Shown here: positions 1-12,800 of the stretch, piece after piece
How positions within the stretch are numbered: position 1 is the first letter of the stretch
Layout: each line of letters begins with the position of its first letter
Assembly: GCA_009741485.1 (NCBI GenBank)
Contig: CM019217.1
Span: forward strand, 44,984,873 to 45,048,872
DNA length: 64,000 nt
Direction of reading: 5' to 3'
Source: Malurus cyaneus samueli
Lineage: Eukaryota > Chordata > Aves > Passeriformes > Maluridae
The notes under the pieces: model-generated
Seen by the model: only the letters and a program-made list of their open reading frames with translations
What the model was told of the DNA's origin: nothing
The model's database searches: none
Program-made: the position numbers and the translations under genes

Positions 1-3000
1 TACTCCTTGCAGCTCTACCTCTACCGTACTGTGAGTTGCCACAGGTATCCACACTAATTCTTCTCCAAAAACACCTAAGAACACATTGTGCTAAACAGCC
101 AAGTTACCTCAAGCTGGCAGACACAGAGACAGATGACAAAAGCAGGCTAGTGCTGAACAGGAAAGCTCTCCCTTCGTCTTGCAGGATGCTACTCTTCTGC
201 ATCAGTGCTTGCACTAACTGGAGCACATGGCATGGTGCACTCCAGCCCAGAGAATGACAAGTGCTGCAGACCCAAACTGCTTTAAAATAAAAGCATGTGT
301 CCTTTTGTTCTTCCCAGCCCACTCATGTCTTCCTTCTTGATTGGCAGTGCTGGAAGCAATATCAACTGCATGGGAAATGTGCCTTGCTGTCTGCATCTCA
401 TATCACAGGAGCATAGAAGAGAAGGATGAATGTGTGGTTCTAGGAATGTCATGCTAACAGGTCACAGATCACCTTCAGGTTATTAGCCTGGGAGACCCAA
501 CAGTTTTGATCATACTGGCTGGACTTGGTAAAAATCTGGTCACTTCACCAGCACAGTTTTGCTTGGGGAGTTTTATCATCTTCCCCTCTCCTGCTAGGAC
601 TTCAGACTTTAGGATTGAGAAATGAAAAGCAGCAAGACGGTGTCAGACCTTGGCAGTTTGGCATCACCATGCAACCCCTGCTTCCAAAGTCAATCATCAG
701 CAGCTGTTCCTGTTACCTTGCAAATGCCAGGAAAATGGGCAGTTGGAGCAAGAAGGGACCAGTGCAGGCAACTGCAGCTGTTTGCTATTGTAGGGTTGAC
801 ATTTTGTGATGGGCTTTGGTATGTGGTGCATTTAGTGTTTACTGGTAGGTGTCTGTTTGCCTTGAGCCTGGAACCAGCAGAGAAATCCCAATGCCAAGCA
901 AAGGGGAGGAGCCCTACAAGAAAATTTGATGGGAGTGAGCGATATAGACAGGTTTTGTATTCCTCCCTGGAAAAACACTGCCTAAATCCTTTGAACAAGA
1001 TTGCAAAAGTCTCATGCAGGATGAGTATTTTGGCTTTATTTCATGATTCATGGCAGCTTTGCTCTCTGCCAGATCAAACTGCACCACACACAGCTTCAAC
1101 TGGCTGGGCTTTTAGCCCCATGAAAAATACTGCTGCTGCAGTACTGCCCAAAAACAGCCACACAGGGAGCTGGGGCTGCATCCAGAGCATCTTGATTAAT
1201 CTCACAAATACCAGTCCCTACAAAAATAGAAACAATTGCCTTCTCACAGAGGAGCTCGCTGTATCAAGTTCCTAGTGCTCACAGCAACCAAGTTAAATTA
1301 GTGTTGTCTTTGTGGCTGGTAGATTAAATTGTTTCTTTCCTGTTATGTTAAATAAATGAGGGACTTCTTTTGTGTTTTGGTGGGGTAGAAGGTTTGGATT
1401 ATGTTCTTACCTTTATGACATACTGTGCCCACTTAATTTTTTGCATTGATGACTTGGAAAATGTGCTTGAAGCCAAAAATGGAGTGTTTGCCATACATAG
1501 CAAATGTGTTGGCGAGAGGTTGATTCAGCTAATCAAGCAGCTCACATTATTTAAAACAATCCTAAAGTCTCCAGAGCTTAACATCTGAGACAACTCTGCT
1601 ACTGCTGTATCTAACTCACTGGGGTGAGGCTGGAAAACAAGTGGAGGAGAGAGCCCTGTAGCCATGGCTCTGACACTGCCTCAATTTTCTCATAAGAAGT
1701 ATTCAAATGGGCTTTCTGCTTTGGAGGCTAATCTCCCAACCCAGGGCAGGGTTTTAATTTCCAAGATGTGGTTTTTCTTTCATTTAACTGCCAGATTTTT
1801 AATTTAATCAACTTTAAATGAATAAATGCAAAAGATTTTGCTTACACTACGGCTCACTGTAACTTAACCTTGTCTCCGGTGACTGTTGGTAAGATGCCAG
1901 CTCTCCCTGGAAAACCTGAGGGATGATTTTTACATCTCCTGTAATCTGGCCTGTCTTTTCAAGCAGGATGCCCAGAAGCTACCAAGGTCCTGATTTTTAA
2001 GGTGTGCAAGGCTTTTCTCAGAGACTGGCAGTCTCCCAGGAGGTGCCCAAATGCACGGAGAAGTGCTGACATTCACCCTCCAGGGCACAGCCAGCTTTCT
2101 GGAAGCGATCTGTCTCTCCATTTTTCCATCAGAGTAATGTGGGAGTGTCAGCACTGAACATTTGGATATTCCTTGGAGGGGCTGTGCCACTAAATCCTGG
2201 AACATAAAGCACTGCACTAATTTTCTTCTTTCAGGGTGGGACCCTCTTTCATTCTGCTCAGCTCACTCTGGTTCAACCCCTTTCCTACAAGCAGGGGTTG
2301 TTTGGTACTGCCCAGTCAGTCTGTGGGTCCCTTTCTCAAAACCTTTTAAACTCACAGGTCAACAGCCAGCCAAAAGCCAGCATTAGACCCAAGCATGGGG
2401 ACTCTGAAATATCTTGATTTCAGGAAGATTAAGCCCTGTAGAGGAAAGACACCTCCTGACAAGACCTCACCTTACCTCTTCAGTGCTATAAAAGACATGG
2501 AGCATCAAGGCAATGGGTTGCTGGCTCTGCTTTCCAGGGGATCTCTGGCTTTTCTCTTGCTCTGAGCACCCTTGCAAAGGAGCAGCTCTGCAGGGAACAG
2601 TAAGCTTGTTACCTTCAGCATGCCTTTTTCCTGTATTGAGTGGATGCTGCCAGTCCCTTCGGAAAGCCTTGGGGCTGGCTGTGGCAATATATCTACTGCA
2701 AACTAGAGCTCTGGGCAGCCACAGATTGCAGCATCTAACACAAATACATGATCCAGCTACTCCTTTTCTTCTGGGAAAGAATGTGTGAGCCTTGGGACTA
2801 TGACTATTGGACTCTAGCTTCATAGGAATGTAACTGTGCTGATCCAAATCTGTCCCCTGTGGCATTGTGGCTTTTTGGAAAGTACCAAGGGGCAGATGAC
2901 ACCATCACAAGCAAAGAGCACTGTCTGAGCTGGGAGGGAGATGGGGATGGCGCATGGAATGCTGTTATAGAGGAGATGCTGGGTGTGATTGTCACTGTCC

Positions 3001-3131
3001 CATAGTTGGGGAGAATCTGTCCTGAGCAGGCTGTGTGATATGGAGATATCAGGGTAAAGAGAGGGCAGCCCAAAATTTCAGCATGTGTGAGCTGTCCACA
3101 TATCTAATGAGTGCCTCAATGTGTGCCTCAC
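1..3131. other. Intergenic, no gene recognised
   Basis: Single-copy-looking sequence. Open frames are short, have no domain signature and overlap on both strands as expected by chance. By synteny TNKS should lie further left. Confidence 0.6.
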
Positions 3132-3476
3132 CAGTCTACAGCTTCCTCATGCAGGGAAGAGGAGGGGATGGCACTGATCTCTTCTCTGTGGTGACCAGTG
3201 ACAGGACCTGAGGAAATGGCATGAAGTTGTGTCAGGGGAGGTTTAGGCTGGATATTAGGAAAAGGTTTCACAGCCACAGGATGGTTGGGCGCTGGAACAG
3301 TCTCCCCAGGGAAGGGGTCCCAACATCAAGCCTATCAGAGTTCAAGAAGCATTTGGTCAACACTCTCAGGCACATGGTGTGGCTCTTGGGGTTTCCTGTG
3401 CAGGTCCAGGAGATGGACTGGATAATCCTTGACATTGCCTTCTAACTCAGGATATTCTATGACTCTATGATTTTAT
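3132..3476 (+). mobile_element. Truncated CR1 LINE, 3' end
   Basis: Matches the familiar 3' portion of avian CR1: ggggaggtttaggctggatattagg, read in parts, then a decayed ORF2 C-terminus (GRFRLDIRKRF, VGRWNSLPREG), the ggactggataatcctt segment, and a terminal ATTCTATGACTCTATGAT repeat, which is the CR1 3' hallmark. It is 5'-truncated like most CR1 copies and clearly diverged, so old and inactive. Confidence 0.85.
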
Positions 3477-6400
3477 CCAGGGTATAGATTGCCTTATTCA
3501 TGAAGAAAAAGCACATATTTAACCTTGCATCCACCATCAGGGCCCCCATCTCCAATTAAGGCAGTCCCAGGCCCTTTGGGGAGATGATAAAGCCAATAAA
3601 GGAAAGTAATTAGGAAAAGCTCAAGGGCTGTGAAACCTCCTTCCATATTAGCTGCATTTGCATACAACCTGCCAGGCTCTTTGTTCTTTCAGAGATAACC
3701 CTGGGGTTACACACTCAGGAGCTCAGTCTGTCTGAGCCTGCCAGCATCTCCCAGCCTCAGTGAGAGCCCCGAGCCCTGGCAGCCTCCGGGGCAGAGCACA
3801 GAACAGCAGGGATTCCAGAGGCCATGGTAAATAACTGTGGCTCATTAAAACAGCCCCAGCCTGGCAGCAAAAAGTAAAACAGTAGGAATGAGACTTTGGT
3901 CTTGCATGACGACCATGAAAGCAGCTGTCAGATATTTCCTTGAGTATTCCTGCCTACCTCTGGAGGAAGGGATGATGTAAGGTGTTTGGTCTCAGTGCAG
4001 ACACCTGAGGTTTGGTGTTATGTAGCTGCTGCTGAGCCATACCAGCCTGGTAGGACACAAACATTTCATCCCAAGGGTACCTGAGGGACAATCAAGCACC
4101 TGGCAAGGCCTGGCCACATCCCAGCAGGATGCCAGGGAAAGGCTTCTTCACAGAGGAGTCTGACCCCAGCCACCTGAGAGGGACATGGAGGGCTGGGTAG
4201 CTCCCCTCTCCAGCTATAGCTGAAGGTCTGGCAGGAGTCTGTGCTTGCTTTGTGCTCCAGGACAGCACAGGCACAGGTACAGAGCTCATCATGCTCTTCA
4301 GCAGATCTGCTCAGCACAAATCTGGTACTTATTTCCATCTGAGGCCTAGGTATAAGTTTGGAAGGTGTAGAGCCTCTTCCCAATTACTCCGCCTGACTTC
4401 AAAACATTGGCAAATAACTTTTCCGTGCAGTACAGATTGGATTAAAACATTATATATGATATTTCTGTGGGTGTTGGAATTAGGGGCATTTATAGAAAGT
4501 TTAATGTACTGCCTAATGATCCAATACTTCAAAATCAAGTGAAAAGTACCTTTGAATATTATAGAATACTAGAGAGTAATAGATTCTGGAAAGAAACACC
4601 AGTCACATGGGGGCAGATCTGCTAAAGAGCACCATCACACCCTCACCATCTCCATGTGATTGGCAGCCAGCATAGACTTCCTGCTCCCCATGCACTGAGG
4701 GAAGGAGATGCTCCAAACCAGGCAGGGAAGGGCCCCACTGGGCCTACCACGGGGAGCTTCAAGACCCTTCTGCAGGTCCCCTGTTTCACAGTCTCAGTCC
4801 TGCCATTGGGCAAACCTGTGGGACTTCTCCTGTCAGCTCAGCACTGGGTAGAGTTAAGGTGATTTAGTCTGGGATTCCCTGATGCTTCATTTCTGGCTTT
4901 TGGCCACATTCAGTTTCCTGCACTTCTGTGCAGGTAGCAAAGATTTCTACTGCTTCATTCAGCCCTTGTTTCACTTTGCTGTTGAACATCACTACACGGG
5001 AGAGAGAATGGAAGCGAAGTGGGCAGGAGCAGAAAGGAGGTGAAAGCTGGGCCACTGTCTGCAGCTGGTTTCCCAAAAATTTGAGTTTGTGAATAGGATT
5101 CTGGCAGAGAATCTTTGGCATCTTTACATTGCATCTCCACTGGATATGAAATAGGCACTTTACTCAATGGACTCTTCTCCAGTCTTTCAGTCTCTGCAGA
5201 GCTGGGGCTCTCATGTTCCTCAAGACGGGAAATATGAGTTTCCTGTAGGTCTGCCTAGAGGAAAAATCTGGGTTAGACTAAACTCTGTGATGACAGAGAC
5301 CCTGAGGAAAGGGCTACATGGAGGCACTTGCTTAAGGTACAGCTGCCTGAGGCTGTGCCTGAGGTGGATCATCAGTGGTCTCCCAGAAAACCCAGACAGC
5401 CAGGGAGAAGGAAATCTTGCAGTGCCCAGAGGGATGATGGGGAAGCCACAGGTGCTGCTTGCTGGAGGCATCTTCTGGAACTTATTTGCTCACCACATTT
5501 GTTGAAAGTCAGGAGCTAAAACTGAACTAATCAGACATTAGCCCTGTGCACCCCAAAGAGCACCTGCCAGCAACAATGCCCATGGAGGACACATCTTTGT
5601 TGGCCACAACTGCTCAATGTGAGCAGCCTTTTGCTTTTTCCTCCAAGCCAAGTCCAGGCTGAGACTGAAAGGCATTAAGCAACTTCAAAAAATTACACAG
5701 AGCTGGAATATCCTTTTTCATAAGATGAAAGGAAGAGCAAAGTAAGGACGAGATTTACTTATAGGTTAAATAATAGTCTCCAATACTCACATGGCACACA
5801 GTAAATGGCTGCCACTGTTTTTGGTACTGGGCTTATCTAGCATGCTCCTTCTGGATGCCAGTCCATGCCTGTTTCTTGCAGTCTCTAGCTTACCCCAGAA
5901 GGGAGTTTGCCTTACCTTGTGCTGGGACCCAAAGGTCAAAATATCTCAGAAGACCCAGTAAAAGAGGCCAGGAAAGTTCACGGGCTTCTTTCGGATGATC
6001 TTCGGTCACTGTCAGACCTGGTCACTATAACAGAAAGTGGGTCACAATCTCTGGCAAGAGCAAAACCCATCCAGCATAGGAAAGGTAAACCATGAGGGAG
6101 CCTCCAGGCACTGCTCCACTCTTTGGAGCTGAAACCTGACTTTGATCTGCCCCTAAATTTACAACTGGCTCTGATGGCAATGTCTGGACTGGCTTTGGGT
6201 CAGATGCTTTAGCCCAAACTCCTGGAGATTGCCCATGGACAGGACGATTATAAACACCACCACAGAGTTCTGTGAGACATGGAAACTTAGGAAAACCGTA
6301 TTTTCCCATCTCTCTATGATGTTTTCAAACTAGGCCAACAGAATAGCAACTCATAATGAGAATGCTATGGCTTTCTATATCTCCAAACCTCACCCAAGGG

Positions 6401-9400
6401 GGCAAAGACTGAGTCTGGGGAACTTGGAAGGGCAGCAGGGAGAGCTATACATCATCGCAATCCTGGAACATCCCAGAGGGAGGCCAGGGAGGGCCTTCTG
6501 GTGTCCTGCCATGGTGTGGACCTCTTAGATGGGGACCTACCAAGCTTGGGGACCTCTTAGATGACACTGACAGGAATAATTTTGCATTTGACACACGGGG
6601 CACATGCCACACGATTCAAAGTGCTGTCTGGTGTGCATGGCCTGACAGGCAGGACTACTCTTCATCACTCGTAGTTCCATGGAGGCCTGCGCAAGCTCTG
6701 GGAACTGCCGGGAGGAATGACCCCCTCCCACAGCAGCTCTGTGTAGGGCAGGCCAAGGGCGGTCTCCACAGTGCCTTTTGAGACACAGCACATATCACTC
6801 ACCCCATGTGAAATGGGAATGAAATGTGACGCTGAGTGTGTGAGGCAGGTGTCATCTCCTTGGATACCAAGCCCCACTGCCCCAGCCCTTGTATCCATAT
6901 GAGGCATTCCCCAGCTGCCTTTATCACTATTTCAGGACCACTTGCATTCCTGACTCTTATCAGTCTTTTTCTAGACATGTGAGCCCTCGAGCTCAAATGC
7001 CACTAGCCCACATCTGGGTCCTTCCCTGTCCAGGCACTGAGACAGCTGCACAGAAGTTGGGGTGCCAGTGTTGACAAAAGGGCAGCTTTTGGATGATAAA
7101 TTGGTTTTGGCTCAGAGGATCACATGGGCACTGGGGAGCATCACTGGTGTAAAACTCGAAGATGCTTGCCCTGTGACAGGTCAAATGAGTCTCTGTTAAA
7201 TAGTACACAGGGCCATGAGGTAGGGAGGAGGAGTTAGAATTAGGCTGTTCTGCTCTTTGCTCTGCAGCTGTTGCTCTCTCCTCATAGAATTTTGCCTTAG
7301 ATGAAGATTTTGAGGGAGAAATTCCAATATACCTATGACACTGAGTAAGCTTTTTTGTGAGACCTTAAGCTCAGGTGTTGTCCATGTCTCCCCTCACCTT
7401 GTCTGGTAGAGGTCTATGGCAGATGCCTGAGGGAGAGAAATGCTGGACAAGCCTGTAGTAATTTCTCTTCCTATTACTTTCCCAGCCAGGTTGATTTGCA
7501 GATCAAGTATTTCCTGGAAAGGTGGGAGTATCTTTTCAGGCAACAGTGTAATTTTTGATTCCATGAATGTATTTGGTCCCTTTTTGAACTCACATCAGTC
7601 TTTAGCATCCAGAAGGTCCTGTGACAGGGAGTGGCACATTTTACATACACCTCCTTTACAAATGGTAAGAGTAGTCTCTTGCTAGCAGCTTATGGGTTGA
7701 CAGGATCCCTGATACAATCTTGATTCATGTACAAAGTTTTAGACCAGAGCAAGCGGTGAAACAAACCAGCCAAATTTACTTAAGACAGCAGTGCAGATGG
7801 CAGCTGAACATGTTGTGGGGCACAATGGTATCCAGCAGGAGCCCATCTGGTCTGCAGTGGGAGCTAAGGCAGGCAGGAATCTTCGTGCAAGGGCCACGTT
7901 GTGTACTGTGGGCAAAGGTCTGTGAGCCACTTTGCTTGTGCACAGCCTGGCTTAATTACTTTATGCAGGAAGAGATACCTCTGTAATAGTGAGGGATGTG
8001 TGTGTTTGCTTTAGACTAGGATATCTTGCTGAATTCCACACCACACTGATATATGAGTTCTCCATGTCTTGTCCGCCTCTCATCATTCTGTATTTGCTCA
8101 CTGTAGCATGTACTCTTAATTTTAAGCACTGTGGGGTTTTGCCAGCTCCTGTGAGAGCCTTGGTCCTCTGTGAACTCCACAAACCGCATCAGGAGACTCA
8201 GCTTCAAATAGGGAAATATAATCATACAATCATGGATGGATATATGTGGAATGATGCTCTGGAGGTGTGTGTCCCACCCTCCCTCTTTGTGTGAGGGACA
8301 CTGCCACAGTCAGGTCAGGATGTCTGGGCCAAGGCAAGGCTTGATCAGTCCCCAAGAATGGAAGTGCCACCATCTCTCTGGGCTGCACACTGCTATCCCA
8401 TTGTTTTGGAGCAGTGGTTTCTACCTGTCTCATCAGAGGTTCCTGTGTTACAGAAGTGCCTGTTGGCTCTTGTCCTTTCACTGGACACGTCTGAGAAGGT
8501 TTGGCTCTGCATTCACTGTCTACCTCTCAGACAGTAGAAGATGCATCTGGGACACTACTGGCTGTTTCTCCTCCAGGCTGAAGAAGCCAATCTTAGTTTC
8601 TCCTTACATGCCAGATGCTCCAGTCTGGTGGCATGGACTGAATCCTGTCACCATTGCTCTCACACTGGGGACACAGACTGGGTACAGTGCTCCACATACA
8701 GCCTTGGCAGTGCCTGGCAGCGTGGAACACAGCCCAGACAGTGATTTAAGGGACTCAAACTTCAGAATGACAGGAGAAAGCAATTAAACCTGGAGTGCAG
8801 TGCATACTGCCACCATGATGTCCAATCATAAGACAGTAACACACCCATAAGGGAGTGGGCTGCAAAACAAAGGAAGTCCGCTCAATAAATAGGATGTGTG
8901 TTCATGTAGATAAGAAATGCTGGTAGCCAGCAGCACTGTGGTAGGCAGTGGTCAAACCCATGACAGACTATGCACTGCAGCATCCATACCAGATGGGGAC
9001 ATTGCCTGCTTTGTAGTGTTGGTGTCAAGTGTCCCCCCTGCCCCAAAGCAGCTGCTTCCAACACTTTATCCAGAGATTTATTGTAATTATATTATTCAAC
9101 TTTAGAAATTACAGATTGCTTTACACTTAAGTCTTAATTTGAAATTTAACCTTTATTTTTTGATTATGAATTGTGTGTTGTAATGATGTGCAAGCATTTT
9201 TATTGCCATATAATAGAAAAATATGTATTTTCATATTTTCATTTGCAGGTGTCAAATGAAACATTTTCCCATTCCTCCAGTACCCACGTTACAAGGCAGC
9301 AATAAACCAGAAGTGCTGATGAACTTGGCCCCTGGTTTATGTGAGAGCGGAGGCTGTGAGCAGCCAATCACTAACACACTGAGGCAGTTCCATGATCAAA

Positions 9401-9640
9401 GCCCTTGGGTTAACCAGAGGCCACTGGTTGCTATTTATAGCTGCTTTAGCTCACGTTTAAGCAGAGGCTTTAAAAATCTTGGAGGCAGTTTTGGTGCCAG
9501 GGTAGCTCCATCCTGCACACGGTTTCCTGGACAGGAATGGTGCAAAGCCCCAGGTCTGCTGTTGCACAGGCTGGATCAGCCCTGGCTGCCAGAGAAGCTA
9601 CAGCCAGTTTGGGTAAAGCTGTTAATCAAACAGTATTTGG

Positions 9641-9665
9641 TGATTTGATTTGATTTGATTTGATT
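9641..9665 (+). repeat. (TGATT)5 microsatellite
   Basis: Five perfect TGATT units. Confidence 0.97.
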
Positions 9666-12600
9666 GAACTAACTCTGCCTATGTCTTGGAGGACCTAAGA
9701 AATTCCTTACTTGACCAAACCCCACCACAAGCACAACTCTAGGAGCTGTGGGACCAAGGGCTTTACAGGTTTTCCCAAAGCTTTCAAACAGCTCAAATCC
9801 AGCTCACATCAGTCACAACCTGAGCTGCATTAGGCATTGTAATGACTCCCAAGGAGGATCCACCCAGCCGAGGGAGGGGATCCAACCAGACCTTGAGGGA
9901 GGCAAAGTCAGAAGACTAGACTTGAATAATTTCATGACTAAGCAATCAAAGAGAGCTGAGAAAGTTTGCAGGGTTTGTACTGGGCCATTGCTCTGTGAGG
10001 CAGCCAGCTTATATATACAGCCATCTCCAGGATGAGACAGCAACTTCCTGTCTCTGGGACGTGCTGATGAGGACGTTCAAAGTGCTCTGTGAGTCTCAGA
10101 TGATAAGGTTATAGCAACCAGCCTCAGAAAAGTGTTAGGTCTTTTCCAGGTTGTTGCCACACTGAGAGCGTGAACATCACAGAAGACTTTGTATTCTGAA
10201 GTAACCCTTAGATGGATGGAAAAATTAGTGCAGAGTATTTGTTACTGTCTACCTTTTTTCAGCACTGTGCTATGAGTTTTGATGGAGTGGTACTGCACAA
10301 AATTGGACTAATGCAGCAGAGGTCAAAGTATTTTTTAAAAATTAGGAAAGGTGGCTTATTGTGGCATTTAGCTTTTAGGGATAACACCTCAAGTTATCAC
10401 TGCAATTCTAGAGGTGATAAAAGATCAAAACCTGAGGTGTTTAGCTGCTATGCACTGTTCCACCTCTTCTAGATTTGTCTCTCCCTTATTAGGAGTAGAT
10501 AAGTCAGCAAATTCAATTCCCAGTCTACTTGTGGCCACTTTCAGAACCATAATATTTATTTCAGCTTAGTGATTTTCCTGCAGCTCCGGGCTATTTCTGC
10601 TTTTAGTTTTACTGGTGCCATGTGATTCAAATCACTATAAGCTGGTCTCCCATTTACAAAGCCAAAGACTTTCTCTTTCACCACCTGCTGTGTCTGCACC
10701 ATCTTGACTTGCCTTCCAGCACTTTAACTTCTTCTCTGGAATCAGTAACATTCAGAAATGAAACGTGGGAATTTAGGCATCCAAGCAGTTTGTCTTACTT
10801 TTGGGAGGAGGCTGCATTTTCTTTACTCTGGTTTTCAGCCACAGCAGGGTCCTGGTAGCTGCTGATGAAGGGAAGATGAAGATCAGTAATATGAGATGAG
10901 AAAAGACTAGAGGAGGAGGAGAGCTGAAAGAGACACAAAAATGCTCACGGGCTCCATGGGCTTGGGACATGAACTATTCCCAGCTGTCAGCACTGGAACA
11001 CTGTTTACCGTATCATTCGATGGCTTGACTTCCTCCTCCCCAACCAGACAGGGACAGCCTTCCTATGAATAGCTAGACTGCTTTCCAGATCCCATTAGTT
11101 ATTCCTGCCCTGGGTGTGCCTCTTGTCTGCAGGCACATTTCCTAAATTCTGCTTCATCCAATCCAAGTTTAGAAGTCCTTGTGGCAGTGCAAAGACACTG
11201 TGCATAATCCTGTGAGGCGGAGATGAGATTAGCTGGATTTTGTAAGATCAGGCAGGGAGAGAGCTGTCTCTGCAGGATCCTAAGCACTCATGAGACGAGG
11301 CAATGCCAAGGTATCTGCAGACACTGGAGGTATTTGTATGCACCAAACCTGGAATCTCAAGTGACCTACTATGTAGCATTTAACATACAATTTCAGAAGT
11401 AAAAGATTCTCAAAGAGGAGTAATTTTTGCTAGCAATTAGTTTCTGCCAGAAGGAAACTTCAAGATTCCGGTTAATTGGTAAAAATCCTTGAATATAACC
11501 TGTAACCCCCAGGGATTAAATTAAAACTTCCAAATAAAAAGGCCAGGTTACATTTGAAAAACAACAAAAAATGTAAAGGTTGATGAATAGAGTAGCTTCA
11601 GCTGACCTCCTTCTTCAGCACCCTGAGCTTTTGCCTTTACCTTTGGCACTTGCTCAGGATACAGTTTAAAAGTCAGACATCTTGCTCCTGCTGATTTTCA
11701 GAGTCTCTCTATAGTGAATGCACAAAGATAGGTCCAGAAAACAACAGATCCCATCTTTCATTGACACTAATCTTCAGATGAAACAAAATGCCTCATGGAG
11801 GGATGGACCATTCTCTGCTGCAGCAGAGAGCCTGGATACTCAGAGAAGTTCAGCTGAAGGGTATGAACTCCTGAAAGGAGTCTAGGATCATATTTATCAT
11901 CAAGAATTACATGCACTCCTCAGTCTGGCTTTTTCTCTCCCAGCCTTCATCAGTATCCAAGTGTCTTTCAGACAAAGCACAGCCTCTTGCACAAAGATAA
12001 GCCCTCTGAGTCCCCAAGCCTGGATACACATAAGTTCCCAGGACATCTGCCCCACCAAATAAGGTTTGCAGACTTTGTAGGGCACCAAAGTTAAAACATA
12101 CATTGCTTCACTATGACTTATGCATCTAGGGCAGGTTCAAGTTCAGCCAGTTGGATACCTGTATGGAATAAACAAGGCAAATTGTCGATGCAGTTGGGCT
12201 GATTCAGCCTGCCTCAGAGGAGCTGAGCATCCATCTGGATTTGCAATCACACCAATGTATCCACTGAAACAGCCCAAATTCCTTTTTATACTCTCACCAC
12301 TCCAGCCCAGCCTTTAGTCTCTCTCCTGCAGGAGCGCATGGGAATTAGGAGGATTTGAGTTTCTAGTCCATGCTGTGTCTTTATGCTCATACTGTTTACA
12401 GACCTTTTCTACACATAGTGTCTGCACAACCAGGTATTTCTGGGTTCAAGCAAACAGCAGAAGGGATGAAAAGCAACCATGTTTCTCTGCAACAGCTGAA
12501 GCATAACAAAGAAAAGTTTCTGAGAGGTCTAGCCAGATAGCTTCACAGTGCAAGTGAGGATGACTACACAGTTATTGCACTGCTTTATGCAATCTTGGGG

Positions 12601-12785
12601 CAGACAACTAACCTTTCAACTGTTGTGATTTTTGCAGAACCTCACTGATGGGAACGAATTCTATAGACTGTAGGAAGGCAAAGTCTTTGAGCTGCTCTGA
12701 AAAGAACATTACAGTTGATGAGAAAGCAGGTGGTATCATTCTCTTCCTGCAGGGACTTACCCTGGGTCCCAGTCTCTGGGGAAGA

Positions 12786-12800
12786 TTTTTTTTTTTTTTT
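12786..12800 (+). repeat. Poly(T) tract, T15
   Basis: Fifteen consecutive T residues in otherwise ordinary intergenic sequence. Confidence 0.95.

Noticed and set aside
6518..6563. 14-base direct repeat ggacctcttagatg, two copies 32 bp apart
   Set aside because: Too short and isolated to call an element; no flanking structure.
8236..8787. 183-codon open frame in the left intergenic region
   Set aside because: No recognisable domain, no splice or promoter context, and composition like the surrounding non-coding DNA.
12425..12470. gggttcaagc, a possible tRNA T-arm
   Set aside because: No acceptor-stem pairing or A-box at the required distance; the same holds for similar motifs near 2270, 17752 and 45508.
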